Assembly (NCBI GenBank): GCA_028274465.1
Contig: CM051458.1
Location: 87,130,085-87,194,084 of the forward strand
DNA from: Plantago ovata
Taxonomy: Eukaryota > Streptophyta > Magnoliopsida > Lamiales > Plantaginaceae
Direction: 5' to 3'
Length of the DNA: 64,000 nt
The first letter of the stretch is position 1; each line of letters opens with the position of its first letter. Below the pieces are notes generated by a model. It was not told the origin of the DNA. It worked only from the letters and a program-made list of their open reading frames with translations, and did not search any database. Positions 48,480-59,376 of this stretch are shown here, piece by piece. The position numbers and the translations under genes are program-made.

Positions 48480-50924
48480 TCATACCCAGATGCTTGCAAA
48501 AGCTTCTTCGAGTGCCCTTCTTTTGCTTATTTCCACACTCCATCCACCTGCCTTAGCAGCCCGTTCAGCCCGGAGTTTCCTCGTCTCTTCATCTTCATAA
48601 TCAAATCCATCATGAGAGCCAATATGTATGGGTTGAGGCCCCATGCCCATGGGACGTGGCTGTGGAATTCCACCTCCAGCAACGGCTGGTGCATATTGCC
48701 CCTGAGGAACAGTTCCAGCTCCTGCTTGAGAGTTTGAGGGCTGCATTGATCAAACCAGAAACCAGTTACACTCCAAAACAGACATTAGAAATATTGAAGA
48801 TGCACATTACACTGTTACCATCAAGGTTGTTACATTACTATTGAAGATGCACATTACACTGTTACCATCACGGTTGTCACATTAAAGGTGCAAAAAACTA
48901 GTGAAGCGTCTAACAAAAATCACCTGTCTACTCTTATTACCAGTTTGGCAAATTGCTGACTCGGAGTCCAAAGACAATAACATCTGATAAACATCATTTA
49001 AATAATTACAAGAAGGCTCTGTTGAAAATTGACAGGCGATTGACCACAAGAAAGAGACGAGGTTTTAAAATCATAATTAAGGAGCATTTTGACGTAATAT
49101 TCAGGAATTTCATACAAAAGTACATCATGACAGACAACTTTGCAAACAAGAGCATCCTGAGCAATCATTTAGCTAACTGGTGAGTTATAAACTATTTTCA
49201 TCTATTCAGAGCAATGACAAAAGACAAAGCAAAAGTAACCATTCTACATGAATATGAGATTTCCATCTTCAGTTTTGGCAACCATGTCATAATACTTAAG
49301 TATTTCAGAAACACTAGACCAACTTTAGCAGACTAATTGTGTTAAAGAAAGAGAATTGCCACGGATGCCCAAAAATAAAAGGTGAATCCATTCATCTCCT
49401 CCCCATATTGGAAGATTGATTGAAACAAATTGGTTCACTAGCTAACTTGGTCAGTTGGTCAGCTCAAAGAAGAACACACTAAGACCATGCATCCTTCCAG
49501 AATGTGATATTTCAGTTTGAAATTTTGAGAGATGTAATGAATTGTTGAAATTGTTAAAGAACATTATTTCCGGTACTTCAAGTAAATTTTATAGCAAGTA
49601 GGACAGAACACTCGTTCAAATTCGGGAAGTAAAACGAAAATGAGAAATTATTAGAAGCGAATTAAATAAATTATATAAGTAGTTGTAACCCATGTAAAAA
49701 TAGATTGAGGTATGCCCATTATAGATTAACTATCGTAAACTGGATACAAACAACAGCAAAGAAATAGTATTGAAATTCCACGAGAAACTCACTATATCAA
49801 CAGCCATCTGCGTGGCCTGTCCCTCGCTTGCTGCCATAGCAGCTGCTAACTCCTCAGCCTAGAAATCAGAGAAAACATAATTACATAGCAGGATAGAAAA
49901 AACCTTCACCAAGATTTCAAGATGCCAACTCTGATCCAGTGACCAGTATTATAAAAGAGAAGACTTTACAACCTTCTTAGCTTGAGCATTCATAATTTGT
50001 TCAGCATTTTCCTTCTCATACTCGGCAATCCTAGCTTCAATAGCAGGAACATCTATTCCTTCAATTAAGTTAACTACTGCAAAGTGCAAACGAAAAAAAA
50101 ATAAAAAAATTCAGTCTAATGCTCCACATGACATAACACTGTTAAAATATATATTAGTATACTACATACTCATGTCCTCGACTTCCTCTAAATAGTCATT
50201 GAATTCCCTCAACGACGGAAAATCTTCTTGTCTTTTATTATATCTGTAAAGCAAAGAAGTCGGATGGAGAGAAACTTAAAAAGTTAACATAGCATTCTTG
50301 TTTCTAAGGAAACACATTAAGGCCTATTCTACCAGACGCAACAAAGTTGTAAATACTGAGATCACGATTAGCAAGCAGCAGAACAATGAGTGCATAAGGT
50401 GTGTCTGTGATTACTTTCTATAAAGAGCCAACTTATTGATTAGCAAAAGCACGCCCCTCACGAACAAAAATTGCCGAGTTTCAACCATTTAGAGATGATC
50501 AGATTATCGAGCTCCAAAACTTTATATCCAATAAGCTCATTGACATAATATTGAAATCCATTCGGGACCAAATTCGAACTTGTGGATCCTGTGTTCTAGT
50601 TGCTTATGCATTGACTGACTACACAGAGAAACCATCAAACAACAAACACTCTTTCTAATGGATTACACTCAAGCAGCATAGTACACTTATTTCATCAGGT
50701 AAACCCTAGAGCAGAAAGATCAAACACCTTTCACTAAATCATATGAACCAAACAAATTTCAATACAGATTGAATAGCTACATATCTTGATAACTACAGCT
50801 ATGATTCAACAAGAAACTCAATCATAAGCAAAGCAGAATAAATAAATGAGACTTACATCTTCCCTATTCTTTTCCGTATAGCCATTTCTTTGGCGTAGGC
50901 ATTGACTGCGGGCGCCACCACCAT
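48480..50924 (-). CDS. MAT1: RING-less MAT1 (CDK-activating kinase assembly factor)
   Basis: MAT1 stabilises the CDK7-cyclin H kinase (CAK) and tethers it to TFIIH. Five exons: 50857-50924, 50170-50243, 49973-50076, 49793-49858, 48480-48740, giving 190 aa. Residues about 14-40 ([20 protein letters not shown] then [15 protein letters not shown]) match the segment that follows the RING finger in animal MAT1. A helical stretch follows ([30 protein letters not shown]). After a Gly/Pro-rich linker, the C-terminus [15 protein letters not shown] matches the conserved end that contacts CDK7 and cyclin H. No Cys/His RING is present. An in-frame TGA lies 16 nt upstream of the ATG, so it is not simply missed next door. 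Arabidopsis At4g30820 is similarly short, from memory. Confidence 0.88.
48794..48888. repeat. 47-bp tandem duplication in the last MAT1 intron
   Basis: The unit TTGAAGATGCACATTACACT plus ...TTACCATCA(A/C)GGTTGT occurs twice, at 48794 and 48841, with three or so differences. It lies just upstream (in gene sense) of the last exon. Confidence 0.93.
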
Positions 50925-51539
50925 TGTTGCAGCTTGAATTCAGTCGACCCACAAATTTATTGGCCTTTTTCTTTCACATAAACAACTAAAAAAAAAAAAA
51001 AAAAGTGGAGTAATTTTGTAGGACGGAGTTGGGGTTTGTTCTATAACTTCAAGAATGAAGATCGTGTTACTAAATCACTGAATCGAAGGGAAACCCAAAC
51101 AAAATTTTGGGTACGGGAGAGTGGAGAAATAAGAGAGATTTTGGGAGCCGAAAAAAATTCACCGCACTGTCATTGCGCTCGGTTGGTTCTGTAAATTTCC
51201 CCGAGAAAAACCGTATCCCGCCCGCACAGTGCTTTTCTCGGACAATCTAATCTGCTTAAAGCTTCACCTGTTTCTCTTGTTTTGGTCCACTTTAATGGGC
51301 TGGAGAATTAATATGGGCACAGCTTTATCTATCAATCCAAACCCAAATTTGGTCCAACGTACAATTCTCTCCCATTTACTCCCTCGTCCAAATGATATGC
51401 ATACGATTGATTTTCGCACGGTCTTTAATGTGTTATTTTATTTGATATTGTTATATTAATATTGTATGTAAATATGGGGTATTGTGTTAAAAGAGTGTAA
51501 GATGAGTAAAGTTAAATAAGGTATAAAAGTGGAGTCTAC

Positions 51540-52161
51540 GCTTAAAATAATATACTGTTGATGGGATCTGGGCTTCAAGGTTTGTGTTGCAGGCTTGGAT
51601 CTTAGAAGCATGACGCTTTTGGATCTCAATCTTCTCCTTCAGGAGTGATTCTTGGCTTCCTGACATGGTCACAACGTCGATAGAACAGTAAAATTGAGCC
51701 TCTAAATACCAATTGTTAATGACCCTTATGGTATTTTAATGTTAAAGTAAATAGGAACATGTAATCGAAGTAAATAAAATCAACTGGTCGGGTGTTTATA
51801 TTAATGAGAGGAATTGAACATTACAACTCGTGAGTGCCGGATGATTATTCGGATAACACTCCTGAGAAAAGATCACAAACGGTATAAGGATGATGAAGTT
51901 AGCTAGGTACAATGAATATCACGTTATGAGAATTACCTCAACAACTTCTCTGTTGGATTCTTCCAATCATCAGCCTTCTTGTAACATATTGAATGACTGG
52001 CAGTTATGTGTTGGTGTCACCGGCTCAATCACCATAAATTTACCTAGTTATTTAACCAAATAACAAAGCCAAGTAAAATAGAAATGACATCAATAAAATA
52101 ACTAACTTGAAAGTAAAGAAACGCCAACTCCATAAATGTGTTTTAAGACTCGGTCATAACA
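51540..52161 (-). mobile_element. LTR retrotransposon fragment (fossil)
   Basis: On the minus strand an LTR-like segment of about 448 bp (51714-52161) starts TGTTATGACC and ends GGTCATTAACA. It is followed at once by TTGGTATTTAGAGGC, which resembles the usual initiator-Met primer-binding wording TTGGTATCAGAGC. After that comes the start of a gag-like frame with MSGSQESLLKEKIEIQK. Most of the interior is absent, so the copy is broken. The family could be Gypsy or Copia; I cannot tell which. Confidence 0.55.
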
Positions 52162-52259
52162 CACAAGTTATGAGAAGTTTGTAAGGGAATGGAGGGAGTA
52201 GCACCCAATATTGATCTCATTGCTTACCATGCAGCCATCCCATCTTCTTTAATCACCAA

Positions 52260-52625
52260 GAACCTATGAAGCATCGATACTCCAAAATGGCCAAGTATCC
52301 ATTTCGATACGTATCTGATACCTGATTCGCCCCGATACTTACCCCTCCCATTTAGCCATGTTGTTGAGCCTGACATGATCTGTGATGGATAACTAAAGAG
52401 TAATATTTAGTTATTAATTTTTTTATTTGGTTTTTTTATTATTCATTAGAATAACCGACTAAAATTTTAAAATTAAATAATTTACATACTAAATATATTA
52501 AAAAATATAAAAAAATTAAACGTATCGGTCATGTATACGTATCCCACTTTTTTGGATTTTGACGCATCGGCGTATACGTGTTCGTGTCCGTATCCGTGTC
52601 AGTGCTTCTTAGCCAATAACAGACC
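52260..52625. repeat. Second copy of the GATACG-rich repeat family
   Basis: Words such as GATACGTATCTGATACCTG, CGTATCGGTCATGTATACG and CGTGTCCGTATCCGTGTCAG recall the insertion at 34910-35391. The middle is AT-rich. Ends were not found, and no coding region is seen. Confidence 0.5.
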
Positions 52626-53255
52626 GATGATGTTAATATTAGGACCACTATCCACCATGACCCCGACACGGTTCTTACCCCAACTTGCCTTGGGGGATCA
52701 TCACTTTGAAAGTTCTTTGTGTCACCAGGATGTTGAAATCGACAATGTCGTCGGCATCTGAACCTTCTTGATCGATCCGTGTGCTTGCGCCTCTCAACTT
52801 CTTCTATGGCCGTCGACAACCAACATCATAGCTAAATTCACAATAAGTATTTTTGGTGAATTTTAACTGGTATGAAAATTACTCTATATATAAAAATTAC
52901 CAAAATAAATATAGGAAGCTAGAAGGGGAAGTTGATTTGTAGAATTTGATTTTTACTTGTTTGGAAATATATATAGTTCCAAAGGGAACAAAAACAAACA
53001 TGCCTCAAAAGTAGTTTGCTTCCCTTAGCCGTCGTCTTGCTTTGCCTCTCTGTGGAAGTAGCGCAAGATTGATTGACCATTGAAACTCAAAACGACCTCC
53101 GTCGACAAAAATCCATACTCCACTATATTCCTTCAGATCCAATCCAACAAGCCACCTTCACTTCATACCTAACTATAGTATTATATTATGCAGAAAGCCT
53201 TAAACCTGCACTCTTTTCACCTAATCTGAAAAGAGAGACAAGGAAGAAGAAGAAT

Positions 53256-55624
53256 ATGCAATTCAAATCCATCAACACCTTCGCAATCACACTAATGTTG
53301 GCCTTCTCCCTAATCATCCTCTTCCTAACCGGTTTCATTGAATTCCCACCTGCCAACTCTTCTCTTCCAACCCCTAAGGACTCAATCTTGTACACCCTTT
53401 CCAAATCCAACTCACCAGAGCCCTTCAATGACTTGACCAAGGCCTTCAAGAAGTGGGATTCTGAAGTGGGTTGTGCTCGGTTTAGGGAAAAGCACCATGA
53501 TTTGTTGGGGAATGGGTCGAAAGTACCGTCTTCTTTGCAGGGTGAGATCAAATGTGGTGAGTTGCAGATGAACCATGTGAGTGTTCTGGTCAAGGGGTGG
53601 ACTTGGATTCCTGATAATATGGATAACTTGTATAGTTGTGGATGTGGGTTGAGCTGCTTGTGGACTAAATCTCCGGTTCTTGCTGACAAGCCTGATGCTT
53701 TGTTGTTTGAAACCTCTACCCCTCCTTTTCAGGTAACTCACTTGTACTTTAAGGATTAGTCTTTCTTGAGATGTGGTTTGCAATTCAGATTCACAATGTG
53801 TTTTGAGTGTTGTGTTTAATTGTGGTACCTTGAGCTTGCATTGTGGAAATCCTAGCACTATAGTATCCTGGGATATGTACTGGATTAGGCCTTAACTCTG
53901 TATTAGGTACTAGAGGAGGAATGCTTTGTATAATTGTATGTCTTTTGCAGACAGTAGATATCTTCCAGGCCTAGATATTCCATGATATGTTTCGTTCAGT
54001 GAAACGTAATGGAGATACCTGATGCCATTGTTATGTTATCAGTTCCATTATACATGGCTAAGATCTGAAGTTTGTGGTATATTTGGACAAGTATGAAAAT
54101 ATCCGCTTTGAAGTTTTGGCACATGTGCATTTCCCCGCCTTTATGAATTATGGATATGCATCCTGCTTTACGAGTATCATGGAATAAGTTTCGATCTGAT
54201 AAGGAGGTCATATTAGCATTTAGCGGATGTTTATGTTAACTTAACAGTCCTATACTGCTTGGTCTTAAATTTTAATTTCAGCTACCTTGTCGTGTTCTTT
54301 TCCTGAGGTAGGCTTTGGTCTAGAGCATTGAAAAGCACGGACAGTTTAATGATCAGTGTGTAAAAAAAAATAAAACCTCATCTCCGGTAGAAGCAATCAG
54401 AGTCTTAATGGTGTGTTGTGAGGGACACTCAGAAATGTGATACCTTCTCTGTTTCACTGTTTCCCGTTCAAAATTACCAATTGACAGACATATTGGAGTC
54501 ATTCTATTGTCTGCTATAATCTTTACAAGATAGAGGCATTATGACTTTCTTACTGCATGTGTCCTAACTTCTCATTCACGGTTTCTATCCTCACACTCCA
54601 TGTTCATTGTTTACAGAGGCAAATTGGTGATCCACTTCGTGTCTATATGGATCTTGAAGCGGGTAGGAAGAAGTCAGGCTATGAGGACATATTTATAAGT
54701 TATCATGCTGAAGATGATGTCCAATCAACTTATGCTGGAGCTCTCTTTCATAACAACCGAAATTATCATTTATCTTCCATCAAGAACAATGTAAGTGCTC
54801 TGCTATGAGAATAATTTCACTTGGACTCTTTTAGTTTACCCCCAACATTACACAAACCCACAAATTTAAGAAAATATCAAGTTGCTATGACCCTGTGGTT
54901 AATTCTCCCGCAGGGATTTAGCTGATATACTTGTCAAATATTTGTGAGTTTTACTGATATTTTGCCAAACTATAGTGGTGTTAGCAAAATTCTCTGTCCT
55001 TCGAGTTAGATTACCTGGTTTCTGTGACGAGTTGCATTTTGTTTTTAATTTCAGGATACTCTTGTTTATTGGTCTTCGTCACGGTGTTTGCCTAAGAGAA
55101 ACCAACTAGCCAAGAAGCTACTAAGCTTGTTACCGACACATTCTTTTGGAAAGTGCATGAACAACGTCGGAGGTCTTGACATGGCACTCTCCTTATACCC
55201 TGAGTGCTTAAAAGATTCGCATGAAGCACCAAAATGGTGGGACCATCTTCATTGTGCTATGTCGCATTACAAGTTTGTCCTAGCAATCGAGAACACTTGG
55301 ACAGAGAGTTATGTGACTGAGAAACTATTTTATGCTCTAGACTCTGGATCAGTTCCCATATATTTTGGTGCCCCAAATGTGTGGGATTTTGTTCCTCCGC
55401 ATTCCATAATAGATGGATCACAGTTCAGTTCCATGGAGGAACTAGCGTCTTATGTGAAGTCTCTTGCTAATGATCCTGTTGCCTATGCAGAGTTTCATGC
55501 ATGGAGGAGATGTGGGGTATTGGGTAACTATGGGAAAACTCGTGCAGCTAGCCTCGATACATTGCCTTGCCGGCTTTGTGCAGCAGTTAGCAGAAAAAAT
55601 GGGAGAAATTCCAAATTTTTGTGA
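53256..55624 (+). CDS. FUT13: Alpha-1,4-fucosyltransferase, GT10 (FUT13 type)
   Basis: This Golgi type II enzyme adds alpha-1,4-fucose from GDP-fucose to complex N-glycans, making the Lewis-a epitope together with a galactosyltransferase. Three exons: 53256-53732, 54617-54790, 55055-55624, giving 406 aa (Arabidopsis FUT13 about 401). The first ATG is at 53256, followed within ten residues by the membrane anchor TFAITLMLAFSLIILFLTGF. The stem and acceptor domain contain CGELQMNHVSVLVKGWTWIP. The donor-binding domain has the GT10 signature FVLAIENTWTESYVTEKLFY and ALDSGSVPIYFGAPNVWDF. Several C-terminal cysteines, including CRLC, are typical of this class. The gene maps near dNK and an invertase gene in Arabidopsis too (At1g71990, from memory). 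No defects are seen. Confidence 0.93.
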
Positions 55625-56114
55625 CCTGGATTACTGATTCTAGTTGGTGGCATGTTGATTTACTGAGAGTTTGGATCAAATTGTTGTGTTAGATATGCAC
55701 ATGTTGTAGGAAGGCTTTAGTACTGACATTATGAATGATACATGATTTTTTGGCTGCTTCCCTGAAGTTTATCATCTTCAGCAGACACTACTACCACTGA
55801 ATGGAAAGAGTGCCATTTTTTTTAATGCTTTCCATCAAGTAGTCTATAAGAAAAACATGAACCTCTAATAGGCAGAATCTAATTACAGTTTTAAAAAAAT
55901 AACAGTAAAATACAAGAGAATTCTAAGAAAGTACCAACTCTTATAATATAGCCATAACCCATCATTTTACAGTTAAGTTACAACATTCAAAACAGAAGTG
56001 AAGCTACCCACAAGAACTTCTAACTAAATGATTCCAAAAGTACAACAGCATAGAAGCATAAAATACATTGCTGAGGACTACTCCAGAAGGTGAAGAGAAC
56101 TAACTACAAATCGA
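55625..56114. other. Convergent 3-prime region between FUT13 and MUSTANG
   Basis: This is about 0.5 kb of AT-rich DNA, probably the two 3-prime UTRs. No gene or repeat is seen. Confidence 0.5.
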
Positions 56115-57974
56115 TCACACTGGCAATTTGCATTTCTTCTGAGAATGCCCTAGCATATGGCACCGGCCACACTGAACAATCCTTTTTGGGCGTTTCAAAC
56201 TCTCCATACGAAGAACCTTCTTTTTCGGCCTTCCTGGAGGCCTACGAGTTTTGGGTGGTCGAATCAAAATATCAACTTTTGCAGCTCCACCTTCAGCACC
56301 CTCACCTGTTTCCCTCCAGAGGCTTTTATCTGGAATAGGATAAATCAGCTGAGAATAGGTATCACGAAAACTATGAGAAGTGAAACAATGCTCTGCAAAC
56401 AAATGGCAGCTTTGCCCACAAGAAAGAAGAGCAGCAGCAGCATGTGCACATGGAAGACCGTAAAGCTGCCATCTCCGACATGAACAAACTCGACTTCTTA
56501 TGTCAACAATGTTTGTCCTTTCAGTTGACACAATCTCAAATTCAACTTCATTTGCACGGAGTACTTTGTAACACTGAGAATCGGCAATTGCTTCTGAAAT
56601 ACGTTTTTCGGCTGATGGTACGAGAACCGAGGTTAGTCTCATGCCCATACCACGCCGTTCACTAAACCATGATGTGAGCTGGTGACGAATGTACTCCATC
56701 ATCTGCACAATAGGTAGCTCATGACATTCTAATGCCCAGTTGTACAGCAACTCTGTGATAGTTAACGTGAAATGACCATAGCGCACCCCTTCAAAGTATG
56801 CCACAGCCCAGAGCTGCGGATTATAAAGGTCAAGCCAATTCAAAACGCCTTGCGAAATATGTACCATCTCAGAAACTTTACTTTCAAATTCAGTTGTGGT
56901 GAGGGCATAGACAGCGTTCCAAAATATATTCACCAGTTTTGAGTTTTTAAAAGTGTCACGGAAATTCTCACTGATGTAGCGCAAACAGAAACCATGATAC
57001 GCGTTGGGGAAATGTGTCTCCACTGATTCAACCATACCCTGTGATCTCTCTGAGAGTATTGTGAGCCTAGGCATATTATCAGTATTTACTCCAAGAAGCT
57101 TCCGGAGCTCCGACATAAACCACATCCAATTCTCATCACTCTCCCCGTCTACAACAGCAATTGCCAATGGAAACAGTTGATCATCACCATCAACAGCAGC
57201 TGCACAAAATAATGTCCCGAGGTACTTACCTTTCAGATGAACCCTATCCAGTTCCAACAGCGGTCTACAGGCATTAATAAACCCATAAATTGCAGCCCTA
57301 TATGCAATAAACAATCTCTGAAAAGAATTCTCTTGTCCGATGGCTTCAACACACGCAATGCTGCCAGGATTAGTCTTCCTTATCTGTTCGCAATAAGAAG
57401 GAAGAAGCTTAAAACCTTCCTCGTAAGTTCCATGAAGCGCAGTCATACTGCGCTCCTTTCCCCTCCATGCTTGCATATAAGAAACCGCGACTCCATGTTG
57501 GTCTTTAATATCTTGCAATATCTCCTTCGGCTTGTACTGCGGATTATCCCTCACACGTGATTCTACTGACCGTGCAACCCAACCTACAGATGCTTGCTGG
57601 TGGTGAAGATGGTGCACCCCTTCACACGTATGTTCCGGATTAAGGGTTCTAACAGTAAAAGTTGGAACCCCAGTGCATTTAGCCACATGGACACGCCATG
57701 GACAACCCTCTTTGGAACACTTGGCTATGAACCTACTCCTATCAGATTTCACAATACGGATCTCGAAATGTAATGCTATAGCTATATCTTTCAACATTCG
57801 TCTACACGTATCGACATCTGGAAATTCCTGTCCAATTGCTAGCGTAGGGCTTGCTAAGGGAACACCGATATCCATATCAGACACGGGGGTAAACGTGTCC
57901 TCCAGCGGCGGGTGGGTTGATAAATCAATACCCCCATTGACATTGGATACAACAGATAAACCTTGTTCAGCCAT
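56115..57974 (-). CDS. MUG: MUSTANG-type domesticated Mutator transposase
   Basis: This is a host gene derived from a Mutator-like transposase. MUSTANG proteins are nuclear, are needed for normal growth and flowering in Arabidopsis, and no longer move DNA. The single coding exon gives 619 aa from the first ATG (57974); the frame before it has only TTG. In order: N-terminal MuDR-type zinc/DNA-binding region (EFPDVDTCRRMLKDIAIAL, CSKEGCPWRVHVAKC, HTCEGVHH), MULE transposase core, SWIM zinc finger (CSCRRWQLYGLPCAH, from about 497), PPGRPKKK AT-hook-like stretch and a CX2CX4HX4C zinc knuckle at the C-terminus. In the core, the first acidic residue is kept (LELDRVHLK, D243). The second position reads LSER (E309) where MUG1 has LSDR. 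The third is TITELL (E408). No terminal inverted repeats flank the gene. A 5-prime UTR intron may lie near 58240. Confidence 0.92.
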   Translation of the reverse strand: MAEQGLSVVSNVNGGIDLSTHPPLEDTFTPVSDMDIGVPLASPTLAIGQEFPDVDTCRRMLKDIAIALHFEIRIVKSDRSRFIAKCSKEGCPWRVHVAKCTGVPTFTVRTLNPEHTCEGVHHLHHQQASVGWVARSVESRVRDNPQYKPKEILQDIKDQHGVAVSYMQAWRGKERSMTALHGTYEEGFKLLPSYCEQIRKTNPGSIACVEAIGQENSFQRLFIAYRAAIYGFINACRPLLELDRVHLKGKYLGTLFCAAAVDGDDQLFPLAIAVVDGESDENWMWFMSELRKLLGVNTDNMPRLTILSERSQGMVESVETHFPNAYHGFCLRYISENFRDTFKNSKLVNIFWNAVYALTTTEFESKVSEMVHISQGVLNWLDLYNPQLWAVAYFEGVRYGHFTLTITELLYNWALECHELPIVQMMEYIRHQLTSWFSERRGMGMRLTSVLVPSAEKRISEAIADSQCYKVLRANEVEFEIVSTERTNIVDIRSRVCSCRRWQLYGLPCAHAAAALLSCGQSCHLFAEHCFTSHSFRDTYSQLIYPIPDKSLWRETGEGAEGGAAKVDILIRPPKTRRPPGRPKKKVLRMESLKRPKRIVQCGRCHMLGHSQKKCKLPV

Positions 57975-59376
57975 TTTTCTACTTTCTTTCAAGCCACCGA
58001 CAAATTCCAAAACCAGTCATTGTTTTCCTTTCAAAATGCCATCTTTAGCACTCCCCAGTTCCCAAAATTTCCCAAATTAAACAATAAATTCCAACTAGCT
58101 ATCTACAAGGTAAACACAAAAGCCAAATTCATATAGCAATACAAACACTAGAAAATATCTCAAACATAATAGTACTCAATTAAGAGGCAAAGTGGGTACA
58201 CAAAATGAAAGACAGAGTTGAACAAGTGATTTAAATTCAGTTACCTTGTCAAGAAAAGGATGAGTTTCAGAGCTTGGCAGATCTGGAAATACAGAACCGT
58301 AAGTGCAGCAGTGTGTATCTATAGGCCGACATAGGCATACACAAGAGGAGGGAATTGCAGAGGCACGAATTCTAGGAGAGACGACGATGTAAATTGAGAT
58401 GGATTTTGGGGGTAATTCTGAGAAAGAAAAGGTTAAAAACTTTAATTCGGTGAGAGAGAAAGATTTGGTTTTGTGATTTTGTCACTATATTTTTGCCCTA
58501 ATTGAAGACGATCTTTCTCTGCATTTGGGGAATTGAAAACGTCGGTAGAAAATTACAGAATTGCCCCTTGATTTTTGGGCTTTGCAAACTGAAAAGTATT
58601 TTTTTTTCTTTTCAAAAACAAAAAGATAAAATCTACAAAAATTTAAATGAAAAGGACCAATGGAACTTTGAGGGACGAACTTTGAACTCCTTGTACGTAG
58701 AAATGTGAATATCGAATCCAACTGTGTTGTGGTAGACAGTAAGTCAGTAACAAATTGAATAACATATTGAATATAATCGTTCAGAAATCAATTATGTGCT
58801 TTTAAAGGATCGTAGAATTATAAGATTTCGATTATTATATTTTTCGCTCTTGCGATGTGTTTGTACTTTTTGATTGATAGTTTAGCTAGATTTACGTACT
58901 TGTAGATTATAAGTCAACTTGCCTATGGTGTAATCGTAGACCCGTGTAATAGTTTGTGGATTTGATTGCTTATAATAAATTAAAAAAAAATCTTAGCTTC
59001 ATGCTAAAAGAAAAAGATGATCCTATCAACTATCAAGATAAAAGAAGGGTATGGAAGAAGCCGAATTGAGATAGAAGCGGGAGGAGTTGAAGAGGAAGCG
59101 TGATGCATAACGGATGGCTATAGAGAAGAGATGAAACGACCGTTGATATTCAAGCTAACTACGAGATCATGAATTTCATGGAAACGTTATGCCCTGGATT
59201 TGGATTAGGCTATTAGGAATATTCAAATTTCTCTATGTATGTAAATCAACGCTTTAGTATTTTTTTTGCCCTGGTTGTGAAAGATTTGTTCTGTATTCCT
59301 TGATTTCGTTGGTTAATTCTTTTAATCTGGTTCTCATATTAAGAAAACTTTTTGAAGACTTGTTAATGAACATGTT
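57975..59376. other. Intergenic region between MUSTANG and p24-beta remnant
   Basis: The first 500 bp are probably the MUSTANG leader and promoter. The rest is AT-rich with no convincing gene; an open frame at 58485-58721 has no recognisable domain. No terminal inverted repeats matching Mutator elements were found here. Confidence 0.5.

Larger units (their letters stand above)
50925..53255. other. Intergenic region between MAT1 and FUT13
   Basis: The two divergent genes share this interval. The first 300 bp are probably the MAT1 promoter and leader. Between 51379 and 52620 lies transposon debris (entries below). From about 53000 the sequence is probably the FUT13 5-prime UTR; an in-frame non-ATG extension runs from 53073 but is unlikely to be translated. 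Confidence 0.5.

Noticed and set aside
52529-52819. 96-residue minus-strand frame with Thr-Asp repeats
   Set aside because: It is the translation of the GTATCCGTGTC-type repeat words, not a gene.
56115-57974. Active Mutator element
   Set aside because: No terminal inverted repeats or target duplication; long intact host-like gene of the MUSTANG family with a changed catalytic residue.
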